Origin: Lithodes maja
Lineage: Eukaryota > Arthropoda > Malacostraca > Decapoda > Lithodidae
Assembly: GCA_037953745.1 (NCBI GenBank)
Contig: JBAKBP010007947.1
Coordinates: 1 to 64,000, forward strand
Reading direction: 5' to 3'
Length of the DNA stretch: 64,000 nt
Shown here in pieces: positions 30,594 through 42,109 of the stretch. The translations under genes were made by a program, and so were the position numbers. The notes beneath the pieces are model-generated. The model was not told the origin of the DNA. It was given only the letters and a program-made list of their open reading frames with translations, and did no database searches. The stretch's first letter is position 1; the number at the start of each line of letters is the position of its first letter.

Positions 30594-31042
30594 TTAACCC
30601 ACTGAGCCCCAGCGACGCAGGGTTTGCGTCCACAATGTATGTAACGCTAAACCCCAGCGACGCATGGTTTGCGTCCTGGCCGGTCCGGTCCTAATTACTC
30701 CGGTCCTATGGCACCCCGAGGGCTCAGATTTGTATGGGAACTGTGTAAGTATCCCACGCACCCATGCCGATGGTTGAAAACTCTCAAAGTCCAACCGCGT
30801 GCGCGTGAGCGCGCAAAAACATGTTTTTTTGGGGAAATTGCCTTCAATTTTGTACTCTTGTAAAATCCGTTTTCGGGGGCTCTGTAGGACCATTGTTTGC
30901 GCTTTTTGATAATTTTTGTTTTTGTTTTTCCTTCATTCCTAACCCATTCGCTATTGTTTCTGGAATAAAAACCAAAAAAATCAGAATCAGCCGGTCCTGG
31001 GTGGTACATTTATTAATATTTAGCTGGTACTCAGCGGGTTAA
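30594..31042. mobile_element. Family F TTAA MITE (piggyBac-like ends)
   Basis: TTAACCCACTGAGCCCCAGC at the left and GCTGGTACTCAGCGGGTTAA at the right are inverted with two mismatches over 20 bp, flanked by TTAA. The 410-bp interior has no gene; CCCCAGCGACGCA.GGTTTGCGTCC occurs twice near the left end. TTAA target plus CCC-start TIRs is the piggyBac pattern. Confidence 0.7.
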
Positions 31043-31336
31043 GCAAAACAAAATGCATACAAAAAAATATAGTGTATAATTATATGAAATTTAATACGGT
31101 AATAATAATAATAATAATAATAGAAGAAAACTAAATATATAGCCTACAAGTGTCCGATTTCGATGTCAAGAACAAATAAAGGTGATACGGAATAGAACAC
31201 GATGATCTAGGAAGCAAAACAAACTGCAATAAGTAATGAAGAAAAAAATGCCAGTAAACTAAATACTAGTTTTTGAGTTCCCTTGGCCATGGCGAATAGA
31301 AATCACGTTTATACGGATTTTTTTTAAATTAGGAAG
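31043..31336. other. No gene recognised
   Basis: AT-rich with a short (AAT)n run at 31101-31121. Confidence 0.6.
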
Positions 31337-31886
31337 TTAAGGGGGAAAGGTTTAGTTTTTGGTTGATTATTTCATATATTTATTATTGTTTTAGTTTCCT
31401 CGCTAGACCTCCATCACACTTTTAAAAAACATCCATTAGATCCTTCTCCTAGATTAATATGTACATTTTTCGGTAGAAAAATTTCCCGGCCGAAGGCCGG
31501 GAAAAGTTCTTAAAATCTCCGAGATGGGCCGTTTTTCTGGCCCCCTTTCTTCGTCATGTTTAGCCCCATTAGTTTTCAGATTTTAAGAAGTTTGCCCCAT
31601 TAGTTTGTTGGTTTAAAGACCTTTCGCCCCATTTCTTTGTCAATATTAAGACCTTTCGGGCTACTTAGGTGTCGATTTTTTCTCTGGCGAACGATAGCGA
31701 GCCTGTATTATAGTAGTAACCGGCCTCCGGCTGACACATTTGTCTATCGATAAATGTACAAATTTATGTTGGTGGGGGGGTCTTGGGGTGTTTTTTTATG
31801 CTTGATGTAGGTCTAGGGAGGAAAATAAAAACATAATATGAAATCTAAATTAATAAGCATCAATCAATACGTGCATCCCCCCTTTA
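31337..31886. mobile_element. Head-to-head chimera of two family A MITEs (A9 + A10)
   Basis: 31337-31525 is a plus-strand left half (TTAAGGGGGAAAGG, CTAGACCTCCATCACACTTT, CCGGCCGAAGGCCGG, GTTCTTAAAATCT). It then switches to a full minus-strand A element (31526-31886) starting at its right end (TTTTTCTGGCCCCCTTTCTT). The junction suggests template switching or insertion followed by deletion. Confidence 0.7.
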
Positions 31887-32170
31887 AACCCCCCCCCCCC
31901 ACCCACCCACAACAAAAACAACAACAAAACAAAAACAAACAAAAACGGCAAGGTAGTCCAGCATTAACTGGATATAATGGCTCTGACATTTTCCATATGC
32001 AGTACAGTCCATTACCGCTTATTTTATTATTTTTGTATTGGGAAGCACAGGAGAGAAAGTTTGGACAAGAACTGAACTTCAAGCATGGTCCAGTTTATCA
32101 GTCGGGGTCTACCTGAAAACAAGTCAACTTTATTTTTTATTCTAGATGTATTTAGATGAGTTTGTGTAAC
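31887..32170. other. No gene recognised; C-rich and A-rich tracts
   Basis: A poly-C run followed by an AACAAAAACAAC-type tract, then unique sequence. Confidence 0.6.
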
Positions 32171-32385
32171 TTAACCCCTTCTGTACCGGTGATGTACTTT
32201 TCATTATATTCTGGCAACTATTAGACGATTTTGTTCAGCTTAGGAAGGATGTCTGGGCAATAAAAGGCTACAGACTGTCTCAATTCATCTTTTTAGCTAC
32301 CATACATCCTTCCTAAGCTTCATAAAATCGTCTAAATGTAGTCGAAATCAAATAACAACGACCTCGCCGGTACATAAGGGGTTAA
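32171..32385. mobile_element. Family C TTAA MITE, copy C6 (simplest complete copy)
   Basis: 215 bp from TTAACCCCTTCTGTACCGGT to GCCGGTACATAAGGGGTTAA. Long inverted arms of about 80 bp share TTAGACGATTTT and CTTAGGAAGGATGT. No internal expansion, so it serves as the reference for family C. Confidence 0.8.
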
Positions 32386-32439
32386 GAAGGATTTGTGGTA
32401 GTAAAAAGGGTTACGATAGATTGAAGCCTGTTAATTGCT

Positions 32440-32650
32440 GGAGGCTCATCTTATTTGTATAAAGGCATATCTTTATGTGTATAAAGGAGACAAAAGGCAC
32501 GTTGCCTGTAAGGAGTGTCTCCCCCAGACACCTAAATGGCACGAAAGGTCTTACTATTGCCAAAGAAAGGGAGCGAAAGGTCTTAAAATCGCCAAAATAA
32601 TGGGGCTAAACATGAGGGAGAAGAAATAACCAACCAACCCTCTCCTTTAG
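32440..32650 (+). mobile_element. Fused fragments: LINE C 3' hairpin and family A right half (A11)
   Basis: GGAGACAAAAGGCACGTTGC..GGAGTGTCTCCCCC resembles the hairpin in the 3' UTR of LINE C at 17.72 kb. It joins directly to the right half of family A (CGACACCTAAAT-type motif onward, through ATGAGGGAGAAG). Confidence 0.45.
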
Positions 32651-32704
32651 TATATTATGCTCGAGGGAGGGGGGGGGAGGGGTTCTCTGACCTATTATAC
32701 CACC

Positions 32705-32706
<2 letters not shown>

Positions 32707-32790
<84 letters not shown>
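32707..32790. repeat. (AT)n and (GT)n microsatellites
   Basis: A 50-bp AT run, a GT run, then AT again. Confidence 0.95.
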
Positions 32791-33051
32791 GCTATACCTA
32801 TCTTGATATAAATATAATCCCTCATACCCCAACCCCCGCTTACTTTGCTGACCGAGAGCAGCTCTCTGCATTTGCTTAGTAAAAACAAAGATTATATTAA
32901 GAGCAATGCAAACACTACACTTGAAGGTTGAGGTCAAAGAGTCAACATTTATTAATAACCTCATTATTTGTACTCAGGCCTACGTGCAAGGTTCATAAAT
33001 GCACTGTGTGTGTGTGTGTGTGTGTGTGTTGTAAGAGAGTGCGGCCTTTTT

Positions 33052-33434
33052 TTAAGGGAGCCCACCTCGCTTTTTGTTTTTCTCTCCCTCTTTTTGGCTT
33101 TGTATCCATTCGGCCCCATTCAGCCTACTGTTTTAAGATGTTTACTCCCATCCAGGTGTCAATATTTTCCTGGCGAGCGGTAGCGAGCCAGCATATATAT
33201 ATATTTTGTTTTGACAGGAAGCTAATTTTGTAAATTTTTCGATAGAAAAATTTCTCCGGCAAAGCCGGATTTCTCCATACAATGCTGGCTCGCTTTCGCT
33301 CGCCAGGAAGAAATCAACACCTGGATGGGGATAAACGTCTTAAAACAGGTGGCTGAATGGGACCGAATGGATATAAGCCAGGGTAAGAGAGAAAAGGAGA
33401 GAAAGATATTTAAGAAGCCGGTGGCCCCCTCTAA
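33052..33434. mobile_element. Family B palindromic MITE, copy B4
   Basis: TTAA at 33052-33055, right edge CTAA at 33431-33434 (one change from TTAA). Inverted arms GGCGAGCGGTAGCGAGCCAG / CTGGCTCGCTTTCGCTCGCC; core hairpin CCGGCAAAGCCGG. It abuts A12 directly. Confidence 0.8.
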
Positions 33435-33592
33435 GTGACTGTTTTTTTGGTCTATTTATTCAGTTATTCATATAATTTTTAGTTTCCTTTCTAGACCTAC
33501 ACCAAGCGTATAATTACACCCCCTAGACCCCCTTTTAAAGAATATTTTGTACATTTTTCGGTAGAAAAATGTCTTGGCCGAAGGCCGGATCG
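33431..33592 (+). mobile_element. Family A MITE left half, A12
   Basis: CTAAGTGACTGTTTTTTTGG, then CTTTCTAGACCTACACCAAG and TTTTTCGGTAGAAAAATGTC, breaking off after CGAAGGCCGG. It shares its left boundary with B4. Confidence 0.65.
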
Positions 33593-33639
33593 CATATTTC
33601 CGAAGTCGAGACTAGTATAAATATTATCATAGGGGAAAT

Positions 33640-33790
33640 TAGGACCAATCAGAGGCCGCAGTGGCAGTGACGTCACCCACAAGGGGAGGAGCCAGTCTGT
33701 CTGTCTGTCTCTCTCTCTCTCTGGGTGAGGAGCCTGCCTGCCACTCGTTTGTTTATCTCTCTCTCTGGTAAATAGAAGAAGTAAGTCACC
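33640..33790 (+). promoter_or_regulatory. Possible host promoter with NF-Y box, CRE and first-exon donor
   Basis: ACCAATCAGAGG (33644-33655) is a consensus CCAAT/NF-Y site and TGACGTCA (33668-33675) is a perfect CRE palindrome 18 bp downstream. About 110 bp later AGAAGAA/GTAAGT (near 33777) is a good 5' splice site. This is the layout of a TATA-less promoter with a short non-coding first exon. No downstream coding exon was found, so this is inference. Confidence 0.35.
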
Positions 33791-33799
33791 TAGTATAAC

Positions 33800-36700
33800 A
33801 AGTTATCAATATTTATTCGCATAGTATCTGTCTAGATTAAATTAGCATCCAGAGTACAATATGTTATTCCCATTAATTATGGTTTTACTTGAAAGGCAAT
33901 GAGTAAACAATGAAAATTTTGCGATTCTGGCATCTTTCGTCCCAAGATTTGAGGAGGAGGGTGTTGCCAGTTCTCCTTAGACAGTTAAATTGTTTCAAAT
34001 AGTTCCTGTTTTATTTATCATTATCATTTAAATTTACATTCATGCACAACGTAAATAAACTATAAATGGTCACTTTTCACTCTCTCTCTCCGCATATGTA
34101 ATGATCTCATTCCATAATATTATGTATGTAGGCCTACAGATGTATGTCTGTATGTATGGATGTATGTATACACTCAGGCACATACCCCATAGCTGGGGGT
34201 GGCTGAATCGAGACATAGACTAAGGGAATAAGTAAAGATCAATGATAGGAGAGAAAGTGATAGATTGATATGAAGGGAATAACAAAATTCACAATTATAT
34301 CTCATTGTACATCTGGAATCAGAGTCCAACCTTACATGTGAGTGTAACCTTTATGCCAAATGTCTCACTTCATATCGTATGGTTTCTTTATGTTCAGCGC
34401 CTTTCACGATAAAAATCGTTAATATTAGAGAACAGGCTGATTGAACTCATTGTTTTTTTGCTTAAAATCATTATTTGTTGTGTTCTCAGTGTCTTGATCA
34501 GGATTATTTGTAACATTGTGCTTTATTTAAAAATGACCTATTATATTGGCTTAAAGTACCGAGGGCGGTACAATATTGTACCGCCCTGGATATAATGGGG
34601 TTAAGAGGTTTTCAAGTAGCCCTAACCACTACTGTACTTATATAAATATTCATTAACATTGTCACATCATAACATATCGACTACAATAAAAGTAATATTT
34701 AGCAAAATATAGAAATAGCTGTCATACATAAGAATAAAAGAAAATGGGAGTCTACAGAAAGTCGATTGGCTCACACCCAACCCTAATGGGGGACAATAAA
34801 AAATTCGTCTGCTATTTTTCCCGCCTTTGGTTCACACCAACCTAAATTTGTTGCCATCGAGTGAATTGAATTTTAAAAATCTCAGTCATCAAAATATCAC
34901 TGGATTTCTATAGTCATGAATTTTACAGACATATTACTCTAACATTCTATTCAGTACATTGTCCAATATACAAAGTATTTATGATTAATAAAACATATTT
35001 GATTAGGCCCATAAAAACAACATGGCAGTCATTCGAAAAATAGTCCTGTTAATATTTTAATAAGATAGGTAGCCATGTCCTAAAATTAAAATTATATGTA
35101 TAAAAACTCGAGATGAACTTATAAAATAATCGTCATTAGCCACTTTACTGGATATTAGATTATACAATTATAAACTAGTTTCAGATCTGGCAAGCGCATC
35201 ATAAATTGATGCCAGTGTTCGCTACCCATAATAGTCATTATACGAAACTTCTCGGACAGTAAACATCTTTTCCCCACTTAACTTACTTTGTTAAATTTGA
35301 CATTAGTTGTGCATCTATGTGCACATTAGCAGTAATGGTGGTAGATATTTGTTTCTCACGATGGAAATCTTAATATAATGTGGATTATAGTCTTAATAAA
35401 GGTAAAATTTTCAGTTATAGATTGTGTCGTGCGTGCGTGCGTGCGTGTGTGTGTATTCCAAGGTTGCCAGCGCACATCACATCTCCAAACTCGCCCAAAA
35501 GTAGCCCAATCACTTAATACGGCACAACAGACAATTTCAGCTATTTTAATCCTATCACACACATTTTCTGATATGTTTATCTTTAACAGATACTATGAGT
35601 TCCCCATGCATGATACTATGAGTTCCCCAAATATAACTAGGCCTAGTCCCATATAGCCTACTGTATGAGTAGTGGCCTACGTGTCACATCATTTAAATAT
35701 TAATGAAATACCACATACATTATTATCACAATCATGCACTCCTCAAATCTGCATCAATGTCCCAATCCCCCTCACAAACAATCACTTAATTAGGCTATTC
35801 AGTCACCACCACATAGGCTACCATACATGTATAGTACAACCAACAGAAAGCCATGATGAACGTTTGTATGAAATGTAGCCGAGCTATAGGCTACTCAACA
35901 CTTGATACCTCTACAACTTTAATAGTATATAGAACCAGCCCAATTCCGCTTTCCTAAATGTTAGTTAGTTAGGATAATACTTCAGAGGCTATCCACCCCA
36001 TCACACTGTAAATCAAGAATATAATATCGTTTGAAATGGAAACTCGCAAATCTACGCTTCTGAACGAATCCTAACTAGCCCAATGGTGCGAACAAAAGAA
36101 GACCTTGGCAACACTGTACGTATATCCCCGCCGCGGTCAGCTGACGACCTAAACAATCGCCCGTGGAAAAGGCAGTGTTGTAATTTTTTTTGTCATCATC
36201 TTTTTCGAATTTCCTGCATCTCCACGTATGTAATTTGCTGCCTCTGTGTTCTATGACATTCTGATTCACATTGATTGATTTCCTGTCACTGGTCTAATAA
36301 GAAATATAGCCGGTAACATATTTAGCTGCCCGATTTGATAGTGGATTATAAATTGGTAACTTAAAAGCGCACGATAGCTAGTTTTGTAGGAAAGAAACTA
36401 TAGTGCGCAGGCGCAGACATTCAACCTGCCAAATTCTACAGCTACAGAATATAATACCGTATGTTCAGCCAATTTCTACTGAAACACGTACCGGTATTTG
36501 TTAGTAACTAAAAGGGAAGTAAATACAATACTTCAATGAGTATTAAAATTTCGCCCAGCCTATTACACCACATTGATGAAACTAAATTTCTTGTTCAGGA
36601 AGCTGATATTTATGTATCAAATTATGTTAATTATTATATATTCACTGCATTAACGAGTATATAACCATCATATTATGAATCTAGTAAAAATATACTACAC

Positions 36701-36950
36701 AACTATGTGTCATAGATAGTTTAGAACTGTATTAAACCTCTTATATCACGAAAACCATCAAAACACATCAATGGTGTATCACACACGATAGTCATTTGAA
36801 TAAGACCCCCAGCGCCATCTGGATTTTTAGTCCGGTTTTTCCTCATTATAAGGCCTAAGTAGCCTATAGGCCTAGGCCCAACTCACTAACACGTATCGTA
36901 TAATTATATAGCCTACTAATTAGCCTTTGGCTCTACCTTATGCTTCTAGT
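33800..36950. other. 3.1 kb without recognisable gene
   Basis: AT-rich, low in simple repeats and MITEs. It holds a diverged ACTCAGGCACATACCCCATA repeat at about 34170-34245 (also in C1), a fragment of the 16.3-kb tandem pair near 35956, and a short (GTGC)n/(GT)n run near 35432. AGGCCTAGG and TAGGCCTAC motifs are frequent. Given the promoter-like site upstream, this could be intron. Confidence 0.5.
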
Positions 36951-37524
36951 TTTCGTTTTTCCCTCTTCCGCTTTCTCCTGGGGCTGCCATCCGAGACCGG
37001 TCTCCCACCCTTGAACTTTTGTGGTCCCGTCCCTCCCTTCCCTTCCGGTTGACTTCCCTGTTTGCTTCCTTCCTTTCTCTTTAACTGCTTCGGAGGTTCT
37101 AGTTTCCTTAGGGCTTCGCCTTGGTGTCTCTGATCACTGCTGAGTTGGCAGAGTCCACCTGGCGACAGGTGCTGCCGGCGAGGGCTCGCAAGGCTCGTTG
37201 CTGGAGGATAGGCACTCTAGGGTTGCTTTGGGGTTTCTGACTCTCTTCTCTCTTCCCAGTGAGTGTGTCAGGTGACTACGCCGGCCCCGTTCTCCATGGG
37301 ACAAAGCTGCAGGACAAATGCCCGGGTTGTACAAGGTCCCTAGCTCAAAGCCGAGACCTGTCCCATCTCAATTGGCCGCATTCTGGGTTTCGTGGCCCTG
37401 CGGAGGTCTTTCTCCCTTTCGTTGCCAGGGGCACCTGGTAACCGCAGTATCTTCTTCCATGCTTTACCCCCTTTTCTCTTGCTATGGTGACGACTTATGC
37501 TTTTTTCCCTGTTCTTCCCTGTTT

Positions 37525-39640
37525 ATGGCTTCTGCTTTAGTGGTTCCGGTGAGTGAGCCCCTTGTGGCATGCAGCCTGCCACTTGGGGGTCTGTTGTCTG
37601 GCTGTCAGTCCGGTTCACCGCGGGAGCACGGTGAGTCGGGGATGGTTTTGGGTGCTCTCGACCGGCCCGCTGAACTATCCCTCGGTCGTCGCTCGTCCCT
37701 CTCGTCCATTACCGTTCCGAATCCTTCTCCTACCCTTCCGTCTTCGTCACGTCTTTCTCCGCCCTCCACTACCCAGGATTTCATCTCCTCTCCTGTAGTT
37801 ATTTCTGCGTCTTCCTCTTCTTCCTCTTCTCCCTCTAGTCTTGTCACCCTCGACCCTTTTCTGCCCTCCCTCCCTCGTTCTCTTTCCTCTTCTTCTCCAG
37901 TTTCGTCCTCTTCTCGTCCTCGCTCCTCGGTCCTCCCTATGTCCTCTCTCTTTGCACCTCCTTCCTTTACTAAGTTTTTCTCCATCCCTGCTTCTGCGCC
38001 TCTAGCCGGTGATGACCTCCTCTTCCACCTGCGTCTCCTTCAACAGGTGGGAAAGGACGTCACCTTCCACTCCCGCCATGATGCCTCCCGTCTTGTTACT
38101 GTCCAAAACGAACTTCAGGCTACTGCTATGTCCTCTTTCGTCGATTGTTCTGGCACCCCCATCCCGGCTCAAAAAGATCAACGTCTCAACTCCTGTACAG
38201 GGACTGTCCTGATCCCCGCTTCCATCCGTCTCGGGGGTCGTCCTTTCGCGGATTGCGCCGACCTCGTCAAGGACATCGTTGTCGCTCAAGACCACAAGGT
38301 GGTTAGTGTGGTGTGCTACACTATCCCTCCTCGCGACCTTCGCCGCCGTCCCGCTAACATTGCCAAGATCTCTTTTGATGGACTTTCCCTTCCTGCCCAT
38401 GTTATTGTCGGTGGTACTCGCCTCCCCGTGACTGCGTCTCTTCCCCGTCCACTCCAGTGTCGCAGCTGCTGGCGTTTCGGCCACCCGGCTAAGTTCTGCC
38501 GTACAGCCGCTGAGTGCCCACTCTGCCCGCGCTGTGCGCAGTCCGTACATGCCGTTGGCGAATGTCAGTCGCCGTCCCAGTTCTGCCTTAATTGCCGCGG
38601 GTCTCATTCGGCCGACTCTAAGATTTGCCCCGTTCATCTGTTCGAGTCTGAGGTTGCTGTCCTCAAAGCGAGACACGGCCTTACGCTCACCGCAGCCCGC
38701 CAAGAGGCTCGTCGCTTGGGCTTCACCCCTCAGTCATTTTCCAAGACTCTGTCTCCTCCCTCCTCTTCTTTGCCTCCCTCTACCACGCCCCCCCCCTTTT
38801 TCTGGTTCCTCGGTTCCTTCCACCGCCTCCGCTCCCTCCGTCCCCCCGGTCGCACCAGTTTCGTCATCTGCCTCCCTTCCTTCTGCCGGTGCTTCTCCTG
38901 GATTTTCTCCTTCCTCCTCTTCAGTCTCCTCCGTTCGTCCTTCCGTCTCTTCCTTTTCTGTCCCTTTGTCTAACACTTTCTCTGTTCTCAGTCCTTCTCC
39001 TACTTCTGCCCCTTCCTCTTGCTCTCTTCCTTGTTCCTCCTCTTCTAGTCTCCCTCCACGCTCTCACCGTTCCAAGCCTCCCCCCCGTTCTCCGTTATCT
39101 TCCTCTTCTAGTCGCCCCAAATCTCCTACTCGCTCTAAACTTCCCTTCTCCTCTACCAAACGGGCTCCTGTGCTCCGTTCTTCCTCGCCCGCTTCCTCTT
39201 TTAAACGTAAGGGTGGTCTCCGTGATGTGCGGTGCTCCAGTCCCTGCGAGAAGAAGAAGAAGTCGCCTTCTTCTCCTTCTGTTTCCCTTTCTCCTCTCTC
39301 CGTCCAGTCTCCTCCTCCTCCCGTCCCTGCATCCCTAGATTTCTCCTACGAAACCCTACCTCAGATTGACGAATTTATCCGTTCTTCCCACCCACCACCT
39401 TCTACTGTTCACGCCGAAGTTCATCCTACCCCCTCTTCTCTCCCCCCTACCCCTCTCCCGCCTTCCCCTCTCCCGCCTTCCCCTGCCCCGTCCTCTTCCT
39501 CCACTCCCCCTTCTGGCCTTCCTCCGGGCCCTCCTCCTCTTCCTCCTCCTGACCCTCCCCCTCTTCCTTCTCTTCCCACCCGCCGTCCGTCCTTCCTCCC
39601 TCTTCCGGCCCTCCTCCTTCCTCTCCTCTTTCTCTGTTAG
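37525..39640 (+). pseudogene. LINE A ORF1: gag-like protein with three CCHC knuckles, frameshifted
   Basis: The likely start is the ATG at 37525 (a further in-frame ATG is at 37318). The first frame, open to 38973, encodes a Ser-rich N-terminus, an RNA-binding-like central domain and three Cys/His knuckles at about 38457-38630: CRSCWRFGHPAKFC, CPLCPRCAQSVHAVGEC and CLNCRGSHSADSKIC. The pattern ALKARHGLTLTAARQEAR-like that follows is usual for I/Jockey/R1-type ORF1. A shift by one base at the run of C near 38789-38797 moves the frame. The Ser/Pro-rich C-terminal half continues in the other frame to a stop at 39640, with polyproline at the end. Such proteins coat LINE RNA. The one-base disruption makes it a probable pseudogene. 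Confidence 0.7.
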
Positions 39641-40153
39641 ACCTCCCTATGCCCCCCGGTTTCCAGTCTTCCCCTTCAACGTCTTCTCCAATTCCTGCTC
39701 TTATTTCCCATCGTTAGCCTCTCTTGGCTTTATTTTCCACCCACGGTGTTACCTGTATTTTGTAAATATGTTGTATATAGTGTACGTCTTTTCTTCCCTC
39801 TTGTACGCGTTTTCTTTTTAATCTTTTTTGTCTTTAATTTTTTTTCGCCCATCCGACTTTTCATTGTTGTGCGTAAGTGTGTATTCTTCCCTTTCTTTTT
39901 TTGTTGGCTTTTGCCTCCTTTTACTTCTCCACGTTATCCTCATTCACCTTTTCTTAGTTGTACATAAGTGTGTGTGTTTTCCCTTTATTGTTATTTGTGT
40001 ATATTTCTTTCCTTCTCTGTGTGTCCTTCCTCTTTTTCTGTGTGTTCTTATTTTCGGTGGCTTTTGCCTCCTTTTATGGTTTTCTTTTGTCTGTTTTCAT
40101 TGTTTTTTCGTCCTTTAGTCTCCTCTTAGTTTCTTTTTTCTTTTTCTTTAATT

Positions 40154-42109
40154 ATGTCCATTTTGCAGTGGAATCTTCGTAGTCTTCATGCTCAAAGGAT
40201 TGACTTAAGTTTTCTTCTTTCTCTTCACTCCCCTAAGGTCGTTTGTCTTCAGGAGACTCGTCTTTTCTCTTCTCCTGTTCCCTTTCCTCATTACTCTTTT
40301 TATAGTTCTCCCCACTCTCTCCATGATACTTGTCTTCTTATTCATCGTTCTGTCCCTTTTGAAGAGCTGTCCTTTTCTACCCATTTCCCTTGCACCTTTG
40401 CTAGAGTCTATCTTGACCGCTGGTTGACAGTGGTTTCTGTATATTTGTCGCCTTCTCTTCCCATCGATTTTACCGAATTCTCCGGGATTTTATCTAAGTT
40501 GCCCACTCCATTCTTAGTCCTTGGTGATTTTAATGGTCGGCACACCTTGTGGGGTGACAATGTTATTTCGCCCCGGGGTCGTCGGCTTGAACCTTTTCTC
40601 TCGGCCCGTAATCTTTTTATCCTTAATTCTGGTACTCCTACTCATTTTGATGCTCGGACTCGTACGTTTTCCTGTATCGATCTTTCCCTGTGTTCCCCTT
40701 CAGTTTCCCTTGATTTTCATTGGTCAGTTCTCGAGAATTCTCACAATTCTGACCATTTTCCCATTCTCCTTTCTCTGACTACCTACTCTCCTACTCCTAA
40801 CTCCCCTCGTTGGTGCTTCCAGCGGGCGGACTGGTCTTCTTTCGCTTCCCTTACTGTTCCTTCTTTGCTTCCTCCTCCTTTCTCGTCGGTCCGTGTCATG
40901 CTCTCGTTTTTTCTGGATCTGGTTTTCGGTGCTGCTTTGCCATCCATTCCTCGGACGTCTCGCCCTTTCTCGTCTAAATGCGTCCCTTGGTGGTCTCCTG
41001 AGTGTTCCAGGGCCCTCCGGGTTAAACGGGCGGCTTGGAAAAGTTTTCGCCGTAAGCGTCTCATCCCTGCTTCTCAGGAGTCATTTTTTCTCTTTCGCCG
41101 TGCGTCTGCTCTTTTCCGTCGTACTACCAAAGCCGCTAAACGCCGGAGTTGGGAGTCCTATGTTTCTTCTATTACGTCTCGCACTCCTGTCGCTTCGGTT
41201 TGGAAACGTATTCGTAAGATCTCTGGTAAACATCTTCCCTTCCGTGCTCCAGTCCTCCGCATTGATGGTGTTTCTGTGGCAGACTCCGAAACAATTGCTG
41301 ATCGATTGGGCTCGTACTTTAGCTCAGTTAGCAGTGGTTCTCACCTCTCTGCTGAGTTTCACTCGCTTAAAGTCGTTGCGGAAAGTACTCCAATTACTTT
41401 TAGTCTTTCCTCTGACGAATCCTATAATGCTCCTTTTTCCTCAACTGAGTTACGCACCGCTCTCCGTGCCTGTAAGAACACTTCTGAGGGTCCTGATGGT
41501 ATCCATTATCTCATGCTCAAACATCTTTCTTCGCAAGCTCTGGTCTTCTTGTTAGCTCTCTATAACAAGATTTGGTCTTCTGGTGTTTTCCCTCCCTCTT
41601 GGAGTACTGCCCTGACCATACCTTTTCTTAAACCTGGCAAGTCTGGGTTCTCCCCACAGGACTATCGCCCTATTGTCCTTACCAGTTGCCTGTGTAAACT
41701 CTTTGAACGTATGATTAACGCTCGTCTCATGTGGATTCTTGAGTCGCGCCATTTGTTGTCTTCTTCCCAGTTCGGGTTCAGGCGTGCTCGTAGTACGCTT
41801 GACCCCCTCATTCGCTTGGATTCTTATATCAGGACGGCTTTTGCTCGTCGTCAAACTGTCATTGCTGTTTTTTTCGATCTCGAAAAGGCCTATGATTCTA
41901 CCTGGAAGTACCACATTTTGCGTCAGCTCCGTTCTTGTGGCATTTACGGTAATCTAGGAGTCTTTCTGCAGAATTTTCTTTCTTCTCGGTCCTTTCGTGT
42001 CAGAGTCGCTTCCCACTTGTCTCGTCTTTACCCTCAGTTGGAAGGTGTCCCTCAGGGTTGTGTCCTGAGTACCGTCCTTTTTCTCATTGCTATCAACGGT
42101 ATCACTTAG
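40154..42109 (+). pseudogene. LINE A ORF2: AP-type endonuclease plus truncated reverse transcriptase
   Basis: 651 codons from ATG at 40154. Endonuclease motifs, N to C: QWNLRSL (N7), CLQETRL (E34), VLGDFNGRHTLWG (D/N pair) and NSDHFPI (the D-H pair). The RT begins around residue 430 with GPDGIHYLMLKHL, then FLKPGKSGFSPQDYRPIVLT, FFDLEKAYDSTW (first catalytic Asp, residue 575) and EGVPQGCVLSTVLF (about 631). A stop follows at 42107 before the second and third catalytic Asp (YADD), the thumb and any RNase H. Endonuclease residues are intact but the RT is non-functional. ORF2 starts 513 bp after ORF1. Confidence 0.8.

Larger units (their letters stand above)
36950..42109 (+). mobile_element. I/Jockey-group LINE (LINE A), 3'-truncated
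   Basis: 5' UTR (start approximate), ORF1 with zinc knuckles, a T-rich spacer (39,641-40,153), and ORF2 with endonuclease and the first half of the RT. The element stops at 42109 inside the RT fingers/palm, before the YADD box. LINEs normally lose the 5' end, so loss of the 3' end points to a later deletion or recombination, probably linked to the CR1 arrival immediately downstream. Confidence 0.75.

Noticed and set aside
38002..38703. 233-codon minus-strand frame over LINE A ORF1
   Set aside because: Antisense shadow of the zinc-knuckle coding region, which has clear family motifs on plus.
38785..38800. Programmed frameshift in LINE A ORF1
   Set aside because: The shift is at a simple C run and the element is also truncated; indel decay is the simpler reading.
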